DNA of 64,000 nucleotides from NCBI GenBank assembly GCA_028564675.1, contig JAOVVO010000138.1, positions 62,001 through 126,000 of the forward strand, read 5' to 3'. Both the position numbers and the translations under genes were made by a program. This document shows positions 12,801 through 23,613 of this stretch, in pieces. Position 1 is the first letter of the stretch. Each line of letters starts with the position of its first letter. Below the pieces are notes generated by a model that was not told the DNA's origin, ran no database searches, and saw nothing but the letters and a program-made list of their open reading frames with translations. The DNA comes from Onchocerca lupi. Lineage: Eukaryota > Nematoda > Chromadorea > Rhabditida > Onchocercidae.

Positions 12801-15800
12801 GAAATAAAATCAGTAAAATTCATGTATGTTGGAAGTATTTTAATTTATAGGTAGCCGTCAAAAAATTAAAAACATCAGCTCATGAAAAGGAATTAATTGA
12901 TTTGGTCAGTGAAATGGAGACATTTAAAATAATCGGTCATCACGAAAATTTACTCCGATTGATTGGATGTTGCACTGGCACTGGTCCGTTGTATGTTATC
13001 GTGGAATTGTGCAAGCATGGGAACTTGAGGTGCATAAGTTTGTCACATACCTGCTGCCAAATTGTGACGATCATTTAGAATTACTAACGGATTATGATTC
13101 TTTATCATCTAATTATCAGCAGTAATATTATAATTCAGGGATTTTCTGAGAGCTCATCGCCCTCGGGACGCAGATAGCGGTTCGCAGGCTCCTGAGGCTA
13201 CCAATTTTGGCGCAAGTGTTGGCGGTAACAGCGATCATTACTTGGAACCGCGAAAGTTGCAACGAAAATTAACCACTGCATCAGCACACGAGCAGCCAGT
13301 GCTTATCAAGCACTTGACACAACGACATCTTGTGCAGTTTGCTTGGCAAGTAGCTAAAGGAATGGAGTTCATGGCCAGTCGAAAGGTTTTATTGTTTTTT
13401 TCAGGAACCATCTCTTGATTAATTAAATCATTTTAAACAGCTGAATACTTTCTCATTTTCGGAAAACATACTCTTCTCTTACTAATGAATAATTTACCAT
13501 TTACAGATAATTCACCGGGATTTGGCGGCACGAAACGTTCTAGTCGCGGACGGTTTTGTAATGAAAATATCAGACTTTGGTCTATCCCGGGATGTTCATT
13601 ACAATGATTATTATCGAAAGAAGGGAAATGGTCGATTACCGATTAAATGGATGGCATTAGAAGCGCTAGATTCTCATGTATACACAATCTACAGCGATGT
13701 GTACAGTTTCTCTAATCTACTCTCTTTATATCATTTATACACAATCTACAGCGATGTGTACAGTTTCTCTAATCTACTCTCTTTATATCATTTTTATAAG
13801 TTATGAACAAAAACCTGAATTCAATTCATGAGTAATCAGAAGCGATTAATGCCACATATTTTTCTTTTTTCCAGTTGGTCATTTGGAATATTACTTTGGG
13901 AAATAATGACTCTTGGTGGCACACCTTATCCATCGATTGCAATGCAGCAACTGTATTCATGCCTAAAAGAAGGATATCGAATGGAAGCACCGGATAATTG
14001 TCCTGAAGAAGTTTACGATGTTATGGTTGCCTGTTGGCAGGTATTTTTCACGCATAATCATATTTGTGATTTGTTGTTATCACGACTTTGTATTTACCTA
14101 GTGCCATTGTCGAGATGGATTTTCAGGAAAAACCAGAAAATCGTCCAAGTTTCGATACCTTGGTTGATTATTTCGACTGGATGCTTACTCAATCAGCTCA
14201 TGATCATGAGGTTGCCTAACCATAACTTAAATTGTCTCTTCATTAAAATCCTACTATTACGTATGATTTAAGCTATCTTTGAGACAATGATTACAGAATT
14301 ATTTGGAAGTGCAATCGATAGCGAGTGATGGAAGTGAAGTGAGAAATATCCCACCACCGCCACCTCCACCACTACGTGCGATGGAGAGTCCATCAAGGCA
14401 AAGGAAAGCACGACCATTGTCGGAACCTGTTATAAGTCCGAGTGAAGTAAATCTCAAACATTTGCGGTTTTCTTGAATTGAAATCACTGGATCGGATAAT
14501 CACCCAAGTTTCAACACCTTAGTTGATTAGTTCTTTCTTACGTAGTCCTTGTTCTTTTCGCACCAATCTGGTGTGAAACTGATAATATTGAGAGGAGCGA
14601 TTGCGGTGGGAATTGCCTTAGCGAAGTGTTTTCCCCAAAAATTGAAAATGGTGCGGTTTGAATCATGAAGAAACTGAAAATGGCGAAATATGGTGAAATG
14701 GCTTAATGACGACATCATGAGTCTTGCGAAAGCGAATCTTTTATATTTTAGGTCGTTTAGCTGAATAACGAGACAGATTTGGTGATCCTACTGTTGATTG
14801 CGCAGAATCGTTTTTCTTCTTTCCTTTTACAAAATTCATTCCTATCCATATTGCTGTTCGAGTTTTATTTAATTGGTTGTTAATCGATAAGTTTGTTAAC
14901 TTTAGCCGGTAGTCGATCCTGACTCAGATTCTGAATTTGAAAATGATTCCCATCCTCTGTTATCTGGCAAAAAAGCTGTTTTATATGAGAAGCAGAATCG
15001 ATCCGGTGTGCGTCATGCATTTGTTAGAAGATGTCCTGCACTTCCAATAGCGGATACGTCGTAAGTTTTGGGACGAAAAGTTTCTCCATTATCACGTTTT
15101 ACCTTTAGTATTCTGCCAATGCTAACCCAGTGGACATTCCTCTCAAAATCTATGTTTTTAAAGGGTACATAAAGAGTAACTGAGTTCAAGAGTTCATGCT
15201 TCTGATTTTTCAAATATGGTTTCACAATGTCTCCAAGTAACTTTATGCGAAGATTTGCAGATAAGTCTGTTTCAGGCTTTTTAATGAACTTAGCTTGAAC
15301 AGCACAGCGACAGTATCAATAGATAGTGCAATAGGTTCACCTTTATGGTCAGCTGGAGCAACGTCAGCACTTTTGGATTCAGATGCTAATGAGAGAAGTG
15401 ATTCACCGATATCCTATAAGAAATATCGATTAAGTAATGGGCCATGCGGCTATTCTGAAGCTGAGGAAAAAGAAATTATTGACGAAAAAAATGGCACAGA
15501 AGATATTATTTGTAACAGTGACGTATTAAATCCGCAGTATGTAAATATTGAGTGTGCACAGTCAGCTTCTGCTGAAAAAAGTAAAGTATTTACGAGGATT
15601 ATTCAGCTTGCTGTTCTAAAAACTTATGTCAACAGATAGGATGAAAAATGATTTCATTAGAATCTTAATTTTCAAATTTCCAAATCACTTTCCAATTTTA
15701 TACTTTGTGATGAGTACATCTCGAATTTTATTGCAAAATTTTTCCATCATTTAGGTAAATTACGAGGCACAAAGTTTCCTTTCCCACCGCTAAGGCATAC

Positions 15801-16441
15801 TCGTTTTTCCGACTCTACTGCTTATGAAGCCGATTCAATCCATATGGACAATATAAGGAAACCAACATTTGAAGGCCCCTCATCTGCATTTGTTTTCAAT
15901 CAAGCAAGCACGTTAGTTTATTGTTGCTTGAAGATAGAAGTTTTTAATAAGAAATTTTTACACTCGTAATTCTCGATTCCTTCCTGATGCTTGATAATTT
16001 AGCTGTCGTTCGAAATAACCTTGACGGGAAGAATATGCTTTTGTTGACTTCTTTATTGCTCAGTTTAGCAAAATCGAATTTTGATTTCCAGCTTAAAACT
16101 GATTAAATAACCTTTTATATATTTGTGTAAAAAGATGTTTACACAATATTTCAAGATACGCGAAAATTTCCAGTTTACTAACAGAGGTGGATAAAGAAAA
16201 CCCGAATGAAACTTCGGTGCTGAAGTCGAATAGCAGCAACCAACAACGAAGATTTTCAATCGAGTCAAATTCAAGTGGGCGCGGTGGTTCTTCGGGGATG
16301 TCTAGTGCGGAAGGTTTAGGTGGTACTGAATTTTGTCATATTGAATGCAATAGAGCAGAAACGACCCCTTACGAATTATATTCACAGCAACAACTACCAG
16401 AAAGGAAAATTACGTTGCCTATTTTAAAAGTTGATCAGTAA
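6875..16441 (+). CDS. egl-15: EGL-15-type FGF receptor tyrosine kinase
   Basis: Binds FGF ligands at the cell surface and signals through an intracellular tyrosine kinase. 24 exons join without a frame break (1442 codons plus stop): 6875-6983, 7816-7919, 8256-8375, 8453-8522, 8990-9328, 9388-9900, 10237-10358, 10457-10594, 11036-11176, 11355-11480, 11681-11791, 11908-12135, 12336-12523, 12611-12725, 12851-13029, 13139-13385, 13507-13700, 13875-14040, 14127-14210, 14297-14446, 14906-15060, 15276-15580, 15755-15911, 16174-16441. Order: signal peptide (1-22), Ig1 (about 37-134), long insert (135-418), Ig2 and Ig3 (419-631), one membrane helix (662-686), kinase (770-1098), tail. Kinase motifs are intact: GEGAFGEVW, Lys812, HRDLAARN (Asp955), DFG (Asp973), activation-loop Tyr985/Tyr986. 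The tail has a proline run and QYVNIE (Tyr1288). The ATG is the first in frame before the signal peptide. Seven-plus introns carry ordinary GT-AG ends; one seems GC-AG. Confidence 0.95.
8990..9900 (+). other. egl-15: EGL-15 insert between Ig1 and Ig2 (two exons)
   Basis: Exons 8990-9328 and 9388-9900 encode about 284 residues between Ig1 and Ig2. In C. elegans this place holds the mutually exclusive 5A/5B segment that sets ligand preference (family knowledge). Here the first exon is Cys-bearing (five or so Cys in its first 80 residues, such as DKCICLW and ENGACG) and ends Gln-rich; the second is acidic and Ser/Thr-rich, as in an extended acid box. I saw no second alternative exon in the 8523-8989 or 9329-9387 introns. 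Confidence 0.8.
13675..13788 (+). repeat. egl-15: 57-bp tandem duplication across an exon-intron boundary
   Basis: Two copies of a 57-bp unit, 13675-13731 and 13732-13788, differ at a single base (13678 against 13735). Each copy contains the last codons of the kinase exon and the donor gatgt|gtacag. The unit is 19 codons long and the frame stays open through both copies, so use of the second donor (13757/13758) would add 19 residues before the conserved Trp of kinase subdomain IX. Confidence 0.95.
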
Positions 16442-17326
16442 TCCATGATTCAAGTCATTTGAGAAGCGTTCCGTTTAAAAATTCTTACTTTCTTGGGATG
16501 ATATTAATGTGTTTACGTTGTTCACCTCACTTCGTTTTTATTGTTCAATGTTATGCCAGTTAATTTGACAGATCTATCTCATATCGATATCACTTTTTTT
16601 CTTTTATTTGTAATTTTAGTGCCCCAGACTTATGGACCTATTGTTGCTCTTATCAAGTTGACTTTGATCTGGAAGTTTTGCAACTGTGTTAGACCACTGT
16701 TTTCATTTACAATTAATCGTGTTAATAAAGTTTAACATGTGAATTATTACTTGTTCGTATGAGTTATAATTTTTTCGCTTACTATTTCATATATTCTAAT
16801 ATTTTACCATTTATTTATTGTGAATGTATGTGTTTTCATTGCATATTTTCTGCCCTTTCTTATGGCGATATTCAAGTTGATTACTGATTGATTGATAAAG
16901 GTAGATGAAATGAAGTACTGGTATGTATATTTTCTATATGGAAGAGCAGATATGTTTATGTGCGTTTAATAGGTCCATTAATGAGTTGTAGAATTTTTAT
17001 GGTACTAAGACAGGAACAAAATACAATTTAATAGCTTAAAAGGTAAAATTTGTCAACTGAGATTTTTCAAAGATATGAAACCCATCCTAATTTAATTCGT
17101 TTTTTTTTTCTATTTTTTTTTTTTTTTTCATCCAACTCTTTTCAAGCATCAGTATAGATGATCATTTAGAAATTTTCTAAGGTTTCTTAATGCTTTAATG
17201 CAAAATAAATTTCTGACAACATTGTTGATGATTCTATTTTCAGTTAAGATTCTATCGGAAAGCTTTTCGAAGAAGTAAAAGAGCTGTTAATGACACGTAT
17301 AAAAAATAAAACGGATGTAATATGCA
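16442..17326. other. 3' flanks of two convergent genes
   Basis: About 885 bases between the stops of egl-15 (+) and the G alpha gene (-). It holds the egl-15 3' UTR with its AATAAA, then AT-rich sequence and T-rich runs near 17101-17130. No further exon was recognised; the short open frame at 16541-16735 has no coding look beyond chance. Confidence 0.6.
16724..16729 (+). promoter_or_regulatory. Poly(A) signal of egl-15
   Basis: AATAAA about 280 bases after the egl-15 stop codon, followed by TTTAACATG. It is the first canonical signal in this strand after the stop. Placement fits a nematode 3' UTR; use is inferred. Confidence 0.5.
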
Positions 17327-17675
17327 TCATTCTTGAAAGCCGATGGTTTTAAGATTTTGATTAACAACATGTTCGACTGCCAAACTAAACATCAAATCAA
17401 TATTTTTCGTGTCGGTTGCTGTTGTCACAAACGAGAAATAATTTTGTCTGTTTGGTATACATCGTTGGAATTGCTTTTTCAAATATTTTGTACAGTCCTC
17501 TACTGAATTGTCACCTGCAAAAAGCATTATGAAGATTTAAAAGGGTGAAAATAAATGATAGAGATATGAGCTGTTCACGATCATCTAGAGTCTGTGTATT
17601 TCCTCAGTTCCATTCATTACATTAATCAGACTCAATTCACAAGTTAGTATACTAATATTTTATTCTTTTTGTAAT

Positions 17676-17707
<32 letters not shown>

Positions 17708-20382
17708 GAAAGATTTCAATAATGCCTTTCAAGAAATTAACAGTCCAATATTTAGAAATTTGGTAATTAAAAAAAAAAAAAGAAAAACTTGTTCCGGTGT
17801 TTAAAGAATCCAAAAAGTGCTATTGCAGTCGTATCCTATTGCTTTATGCTTAGCTCAGCTTTTATTTCCCTTTCTTAAAATAATTCGTTGCAGTGATAAT
17901 TTTACGCTTATTGACATTTCATACTTTAGAAAATGGTTTGGATCACTCAACTTATTCACCCGTTAAACAGGACTTATTTGTGTGCTTCACTCATTGCTTT
18001 GTAGAAAAAAAAAAAAAACTAACCACTATATTCTGGCCAACACTTTTTTAGCGAGGAATATCTGATCTTTTCTTGGAAGATATCAAATTTGTTCAAGAAT
18101 AAAACGATGGACGAATTCTTGAAATAGTCGCTTTGTGCAATCGTTTTAAAAATTTGCTGGCTTTGTATCATACGGTTCTACATTTAATAATAAAATTAGT
18201 CTTTTGCTATAATAAAAAAGATTAAGCATATTTTAAATGCAGAATCAGTTGCATATTTCAAAATTTGTGACTTCCTAACCTCTTGACCAAATGCGAATCC
18301 CGAATTAAATAATGGCAAGCACTGGCTTAATTAAATATGCTTAAAACTTCTTATTGAAATGGTTTATCTGGTAAGTTCTTTTAAGTTTCAGTCCATAAAA
18401 TTGGCTTCAGCCACTTCAAACAATTTTACACCGTTCATCATTATACGAGAATGGTTGTATGCTATTAAAGCACAATCGTCCCTTCAAGAAACTTGACACA
18501 TCAAACAAATTAAGAAAGCACTAGTAATGTTGCATCTAGCAGAATCATCTGATAACTGCAAATCGTGAGTTTTTTTAAGATTTCTGTCCCAGGTAATTTA
18601 GGACGTGAAAGAGATAAAGGGAGATGTGCAATGATCGTGGGCGACTTACTCGTTTTTCATCTTCCGGATCAGCTTGGTCAAATTCACTCATTGCTACAAC
18701 AAATAGTACCATACTAACGTCATCGAAACAATGAATCCATTTGCGCCTTTCTGAACGTTGTCCACCAACATCAATCATCCTTAAAAACTCCAATTCTGAC
18801 ATTATTGATCATGCGGTAATTAATATATAATGGTAAATGATAAATAAAATAAACTGGCTTGTATCAAGTAAAAGGTTCGGGTCATTGACTATCATGCTAA
18901 GTGAGTAAATGTGACAGTTTTAATGGAATTTTTATACTAGAAAAGTGAATAAATGAACAGAATCCATACTTGAAATCGACTTTCTTGTATATGAAATTGA
19001 TTTCATGTATACCAGAAGTTTGAAAACGACATTGCAGGATATCTTGTATTGTCGGAGAATAATTAGGTGATGTAATCCTTCCAAGACTATTCATAAAGCT
19101 GCAATATTATCTCTTAATTGTCTGTAACACTGGGAAATTCTGAAAAAAAAAAGCCAAACAAGAAGATTAGCATAAGTTTTTGTATATTCTGCAACAGTTA
19201 AGGGAAAATTATGACGAACAATTTGGCATTATCGAGTAGTTGATAACTGAAACGCCTTTCGTAAACAAGTTGGACACCACTACTCTGCCAAATTTGTTGA
19301 ATAATTTCAGCCATTTCACGCGATATTACAATTTCAGCATTTTCCGAATCCGAATCGATTTCTTCATAAAATTTCATAAATATGTTTACTTTTTCCTGAA
19401 ATTGTTTGACCTCCATTGGTATATGTTCATCATAAGTTAAAGGATATGCAGTTATTTTAATAAGTTTACAAATCTAAACGCCGGTAACAATGTAATATTA
19501 TCTAAATAACGCCCGTAAAAGCCGGATAAAGAAGACCTGTATGACATATTCATGTACAATCCGATACGTTTCACATACTCGAAGCATTGTTGCCATTGAG
19601 TCAACGATATTTCGTAAAATTGATTGTCGATAACAACATTTGTCCTTCTCAGTGAAACCATTAAGATGCAATATCCTATATCGTTTAATACTGCTCCAGT
19701 TATCATGAAGATCCGCAAAATGCAATGTTTATAGAAAGCTCACTTTGTCTGCTACTTGCGTGCAACTTGTATTTGTGTGCATGTGGATTACTTTTGGAAA
19801 TATTTGGGAAAAAATTTCTAATGTTTCACTTTTTTTATTGTCAACAAAACAATAATTTTAGTGAAATGTAAAATACAACAAATAATGAACCTCATTTGTT
19901 TAAGTATCGTCGTTTTGCCACATTCTGAACCGCCTGAAAATATAGTTTTTACCGATTAATCAAAGTTGGATGTCAGAATTTTAAATTTATTAAACTTTCA
20001 AAGCGAAATTTCGGTATCTTTTCTTTTTTCTTTGTTATTACAGTATGTTTTGAGAAGTCAATTCTTTCCCTCTTTCGAACTAATGAGCAAGTTAATTTGA
20101 CTGATTATTTTAAACTACTTCTGTTTCGGATTAAATTACGACTGTGAAAGAATTCGACATAAAGATAAGAAAATTCATGTAGAAATGATTCCGCTTTTTG
20201 TAAAACTTCCCTAACAATAAAATCTTGAAAATATTCATATTCTCCAGTTTTTCTTTTTGCAGTTGTTTGTCGATTTGTTTAGAAGATTTTTCTGATAACT
20301 TCTTTGTTACTCCAGCCTCTGAAGATACTCTTCCTTCAGCGGCAGCGCTGATTTGATGATGATTGCTTGCTGCACTGCCCAT
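17327..20382 (-). CDS. Heterotrimeric G-protein alpha subunit, divergent
   Basis: GTP-binding switch coupled to seven-helix receptors at the inner membrane face. Eight exons (minus, 5' to 3'): 20382-20211, 19933-19891, 19675-19537, 19395-19220, 19098-18970, 18779-18650, 18177-18024, 17514-17327, giving 376 residues, close to the usual 350-380. Seen: MGS start (myristoylation Gly2, but no Cys3 for palmitoylation), a charged N-terminal helix, P-loop GGSECGKT (58-65), helical domain, switch I catalytic Arg201 with Ser205 where Thr is usual, DVGGQRSER with catalytic Gln227, NKFD and TTATDT guanine-binding boxes, C-terminus ending GFQE. It belongs with nematode-specific GPA proteins; I could not assign the exact member. 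Exon 1 ends at a GG rather than GT donor (20210-20209). A TTTATAG acceptor ends 12 bases before the ATG and may take a spliced leader. Exon 4 could instead start 15 bases upstream, in frame. Confidence 0.9.
17679..17707. repeat. Poly(T) tract of 29 bases
   Basis: An uninterrupted T run on the + strand inside the intron between the last two G alpha exons (poly(A) in the sense of that gene). Similar shorter runs occur at 17102-17129 and 42126-42142. Such runs are unreliable in assemblies. Confidence 0.9.
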
Positions 20383-21760
20383 TTTGGCTACTTCTATAAA
20401 TGAAAAGAATCCATTTTTAAATTCATCAATTTTCAATTTATTAGTAGATTTAATTTGAATTCTTGACAGTATACATAAAAAAAACATTAAGTGAAGGAAG
20501 AAGAAGGATCAGGATGGAAAAGAAGAGGATACCAATTTGTTAGGGAAGTTTATCACATCTATTCATGACTGAATCAATAAAAAACGAAAACAAATGGCTA
20601 TAAATATCGTTTCATATTAATACTGGTGATTCTATAAACTGAAGGATGATTAACATATCAGCTGATTGAAATATTTCAAAAGTCCAATGCAATTTTTGGT
20701 ATGCTGAAAATGATTTTCAGATTGAAACAAAGAATTATGACCATAGACTTAACTGATTTGCCTAACGTGTTCACAAAACCTGCCAAATCTTTACGTAGCA
20801 AATTTTCAGAATGCACTTTTTTTGCAATTTTCAAACACATGAAATAAATTAGCTAAATCTTATAATTTCTGGCTTTTTTCTCTTCCGTAATACGGAACTC
20901 TGATGTTGAGTCCTAAGACATGAACCACAAATCTATAGAAATGCTTTTGAAGAAATTCGAATCAGCAAAAGTTGGAGTGAAGTTAAATACCAAGTTTGAA
21001 ATATAAATAGAAATAAAATTAGTGATAAGCTCATTTCCATCATACACACATGTATCAAACATATAAGCATAGATATACAACTACATCTCTCTCATATACA
21101 CGCTTCAGTTGCTAAGGAAAACGTCAAGAAAATCAGAAGAATTGAGATTTATTACATCTGGTGGAGACAAATCGTTGACTAATAAAATGTACGACACTGA
21201 CTAATTAAAATTATAATCAATGAGATTTTCCTCTATGAATAACTAAAGTATGTAAGAAACAACACATTAATGTTATCTTCAATTTCTAGCACTTATATGG
21301 CCTTAGGAAATTAATGCATACATGATTTTGAAATATATCGTAGAATAAGGTCTTTTCGTGGAATTCAAAGAAATCTTTCTTTGTATTCAAATTTTTTTCT
21401 ATTTAAGCCATTTATTTAATGTCATTTTGTCAGAAATCCAGAAAATCCATTCCGGTTGGCTATCATCGAGATGCTTTTTTTTTGTAACAATTCATTTGTA
21501 TTAACTACTGCCGAAAAATCTGCTAATATCTGAATAAATGGTGTCATGTGAACAAGAAAAGCGGAAACGGTATTCCGAGAACTGCATTTTTGAATGGGTA
21601 GATTGATTATTTACTTAGATCAGTTAAGTGAGTTCAATTGTTGAAGAAATTCTGAGAATCTTTAATGCATGATCAAAGACTACATAATTTATTGTAATGT
21701 GAATAAAAATGTAAAAAATTTACAAATTGTGAAATATATAAGAGAGTTAGGTAATTAGTA
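20383..21760. other. Intergenic, G alpha to glutathione peroxidase
   Basis: About 1.4 kb between two minus-strand genes, too long for a typical nematode operon gap. It should hold the G alpha promoter and the peroxidase 3' UTR. No coding exon or repeat of note was recognised. Confidence 0.6.
21688..21693 (-). promoter_or_regulatory. Poly(A) signal of glutathione peroxidase gene
   Basis: TTTATT on the + strand, so AATAAA in the gene sense, about 70 bases after the stop codon at 21761-21763. Good distance for a nematode 3' UTR. Confidence 0.5.
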
Positions 21761-23210
21761 TTAATTTTCATGCTCCAATTCATCGATGAACGGCTTTACA
21801 GTAGTTCCCTGAATCCAAGTATTGGGATGAAAGCGATAGCGTGGACGGCCTTTCTTGTCAATCAAGAATTTTTCAAAGTTCCAGACAATATCATTCGTAC
21901 CGATCGGATTGTACATCAGGTGGTGAAGATTTCCAATTACTGGTACTGTTTGCGGGAACGTTCCTATAAAAGAGTTTTTTCCAAAAATAATCATTACGTT
22001 CATGGAAAATGTCATCGCTACTCAACTTTTAGTAGGCGGTTCTTTATATTAAAAATATGTTTTGATAAACTCCTGTGTACTGAATTGTTTATGGAAAACA
22101 AATTTTTTGAGGCAGTAGAATGGATTGAAATATATGTGGAACCGGCTTTTCAAATCTTAAAAAAGATCCGAAACAAAAATGCAAAGTGTTTTCAATAACC
22201 GAAAAAAAAGAGCGATACCTTCAAAAATTTGTAAAGCGGATGATCATTTTCACCATTAACTTCGAGTTTACCGTAAATATGCATATTTTTCTGCGGTTCC
22301 CAACCATTTCCTGGTCTTACATGTTTCAAACCATTTAATAACTCATGATTTTCTGCCGGTTCTTGCAAGAAAAATTGATTGCATGGAATCGCTAGGATTG
22401 TGAGCGTTCCATTGGAATTATGTTCGAGCATAGGGTTGAAATCATTGTATTGAAAGATATATGCTAAAAATTTGTCATCTACTAAATGTAGAAATTAATA
22501 AAATGAAAGAAACCATATATGTTTCTCAGGGATAAAATATCTTTAACTTTAGAAAAAAAAGTAAAGACAAACAGGAAAAAAGACTAGGAGTATGGACACA
22601 TTTTCTGTTTTCACAATCTTCCTCACCAACTCATCCCTTATTCAAGAAAACCGCTTTACCACAGCTTCAACTTTCGATAAGAATAAATAAAATATTTCCT
22701 GAAAAAAGCGAACATTAATATAAATGAAAAATGCACTTTATTTGAAATACAAATATTTTGGATGTTCTGAGAGAAAAAGAAAATAAATGTTTACCGCAAT
22801 AAGTGGCAACATTAACGAGTAGAAGAACTTTGTCACGATATTTCGCTAAGCTTTTTTGTGAACCATCAAGTGTTTGAACTTGAAAATCGTACACTGTCTG
22901 ATTGCTTAACTCACACTTTGTTATATTTGCGGATTTTGGAGCTGGAAATATGCAATTGGAATCTTTTTCCTCTTATATAAATGATGTTTTGAATAATCCT
23001 GAAGTTTTTCCTGGATAAAAAAAACTGTCGTATATTTACGAAATTATTTTAATACAAATATATTATGTTTAATCTGGAGGCTTTCCATAATTGATCAATT
23101 TATATATCTTTTCATATCAATGTATAATTGTTAACAAAACTTCTTACCCAACTGTGCAACAATAAGTTGTGATAGTATCGCATATAATAAAATAAGAATT
23201 GTACGGACAT
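21761..23210 (-). CDS. Secreted cysteine-type glutathione peroxidase, frame interrupted
   Basis: Reduces lipid or organic hydroperoxides; filarial homologues are secreted glycoproteins of the cuticle surface. Four exons on the minus strand: 23210-23148 (signal peptide), 22941-22795, 22463-22219, 21963-21761. The residue aligned with the catalytic selenocysteine of mammalian enzymes is Cys (codon TGC at the exon 2-3 junction, context VATYCAY); the Gln (PCNQF) and Trp (IVWNFEKF) of the catalytic site are present, as are Asn-X-Ser/Thr glycosylation sites. Two breaks: the ATG at 23210 is out of frame with the hydrophobic signal sequence, which becomes continuous if one base is missing after codon 5; and exon 4 needs one more base in its third codon to join exon 3. 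Everything else reads cleanly, so these may be consensus errors, or the gene may be decaying. Confidence 0.85.
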
Positions 23211-23541
23211 TTTCACAATATTTTTTGATAATAAAACTAAAAATTTTTCATGTCACAACGCTCGTTGTACATTTCTATCCCTCAATAATTTCTATCACCA
23301 ACTTCAAAATAAGCAGTGGAATATTAAATTTCACAACAAATTTTTAGTTTTATTGAAAGCAAAAATTTTTAATAAAAATGCTGAATATGGTAAGAAATTA
23401 TTTAGAAGGTATCATGAGGGAGATATTTCTGAGATCATATTTAATAAGATTATAACTGTAAAAACTAATACCATTCAAAAGTTTTGCTTATGAGAATTAT
23501 TTCCATTCTACAACAGATATCGCGTCACTAAACTGTTCTGT

Positions 23542-23613
23542 ACTTGCGTAATTTTTAAGTGAAATAGAAAAACTAAAACTTGCGTAATTTTTAAGTGAAA
23601 TAGAAAAACTAAA
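23542..23613. repeat. 36-bp direct tandem duplication
   Basis: The unit beginning acttgcgtaatttttaagtg occurs twice in a row with a period of 36 bases. It is intergenic, upstream of the peroxidase start; no function is evident. Confidence 0.9.

Noticed and set aside
15261..15262. Acceptor TTGCAG at about 15255-15260 before the egl-15 tail exon
   Set aside because: It would bring in an immediate in-frame TAA; the TTTCAG ending at 15275 keeps the frame open.
21770..22198. 142-codon open frame (+) across the peroxidase gene
   Set aside because: It is the antisense shadow of peroxidase exons 3-4, whose minus-strand translation is clearly the real one.
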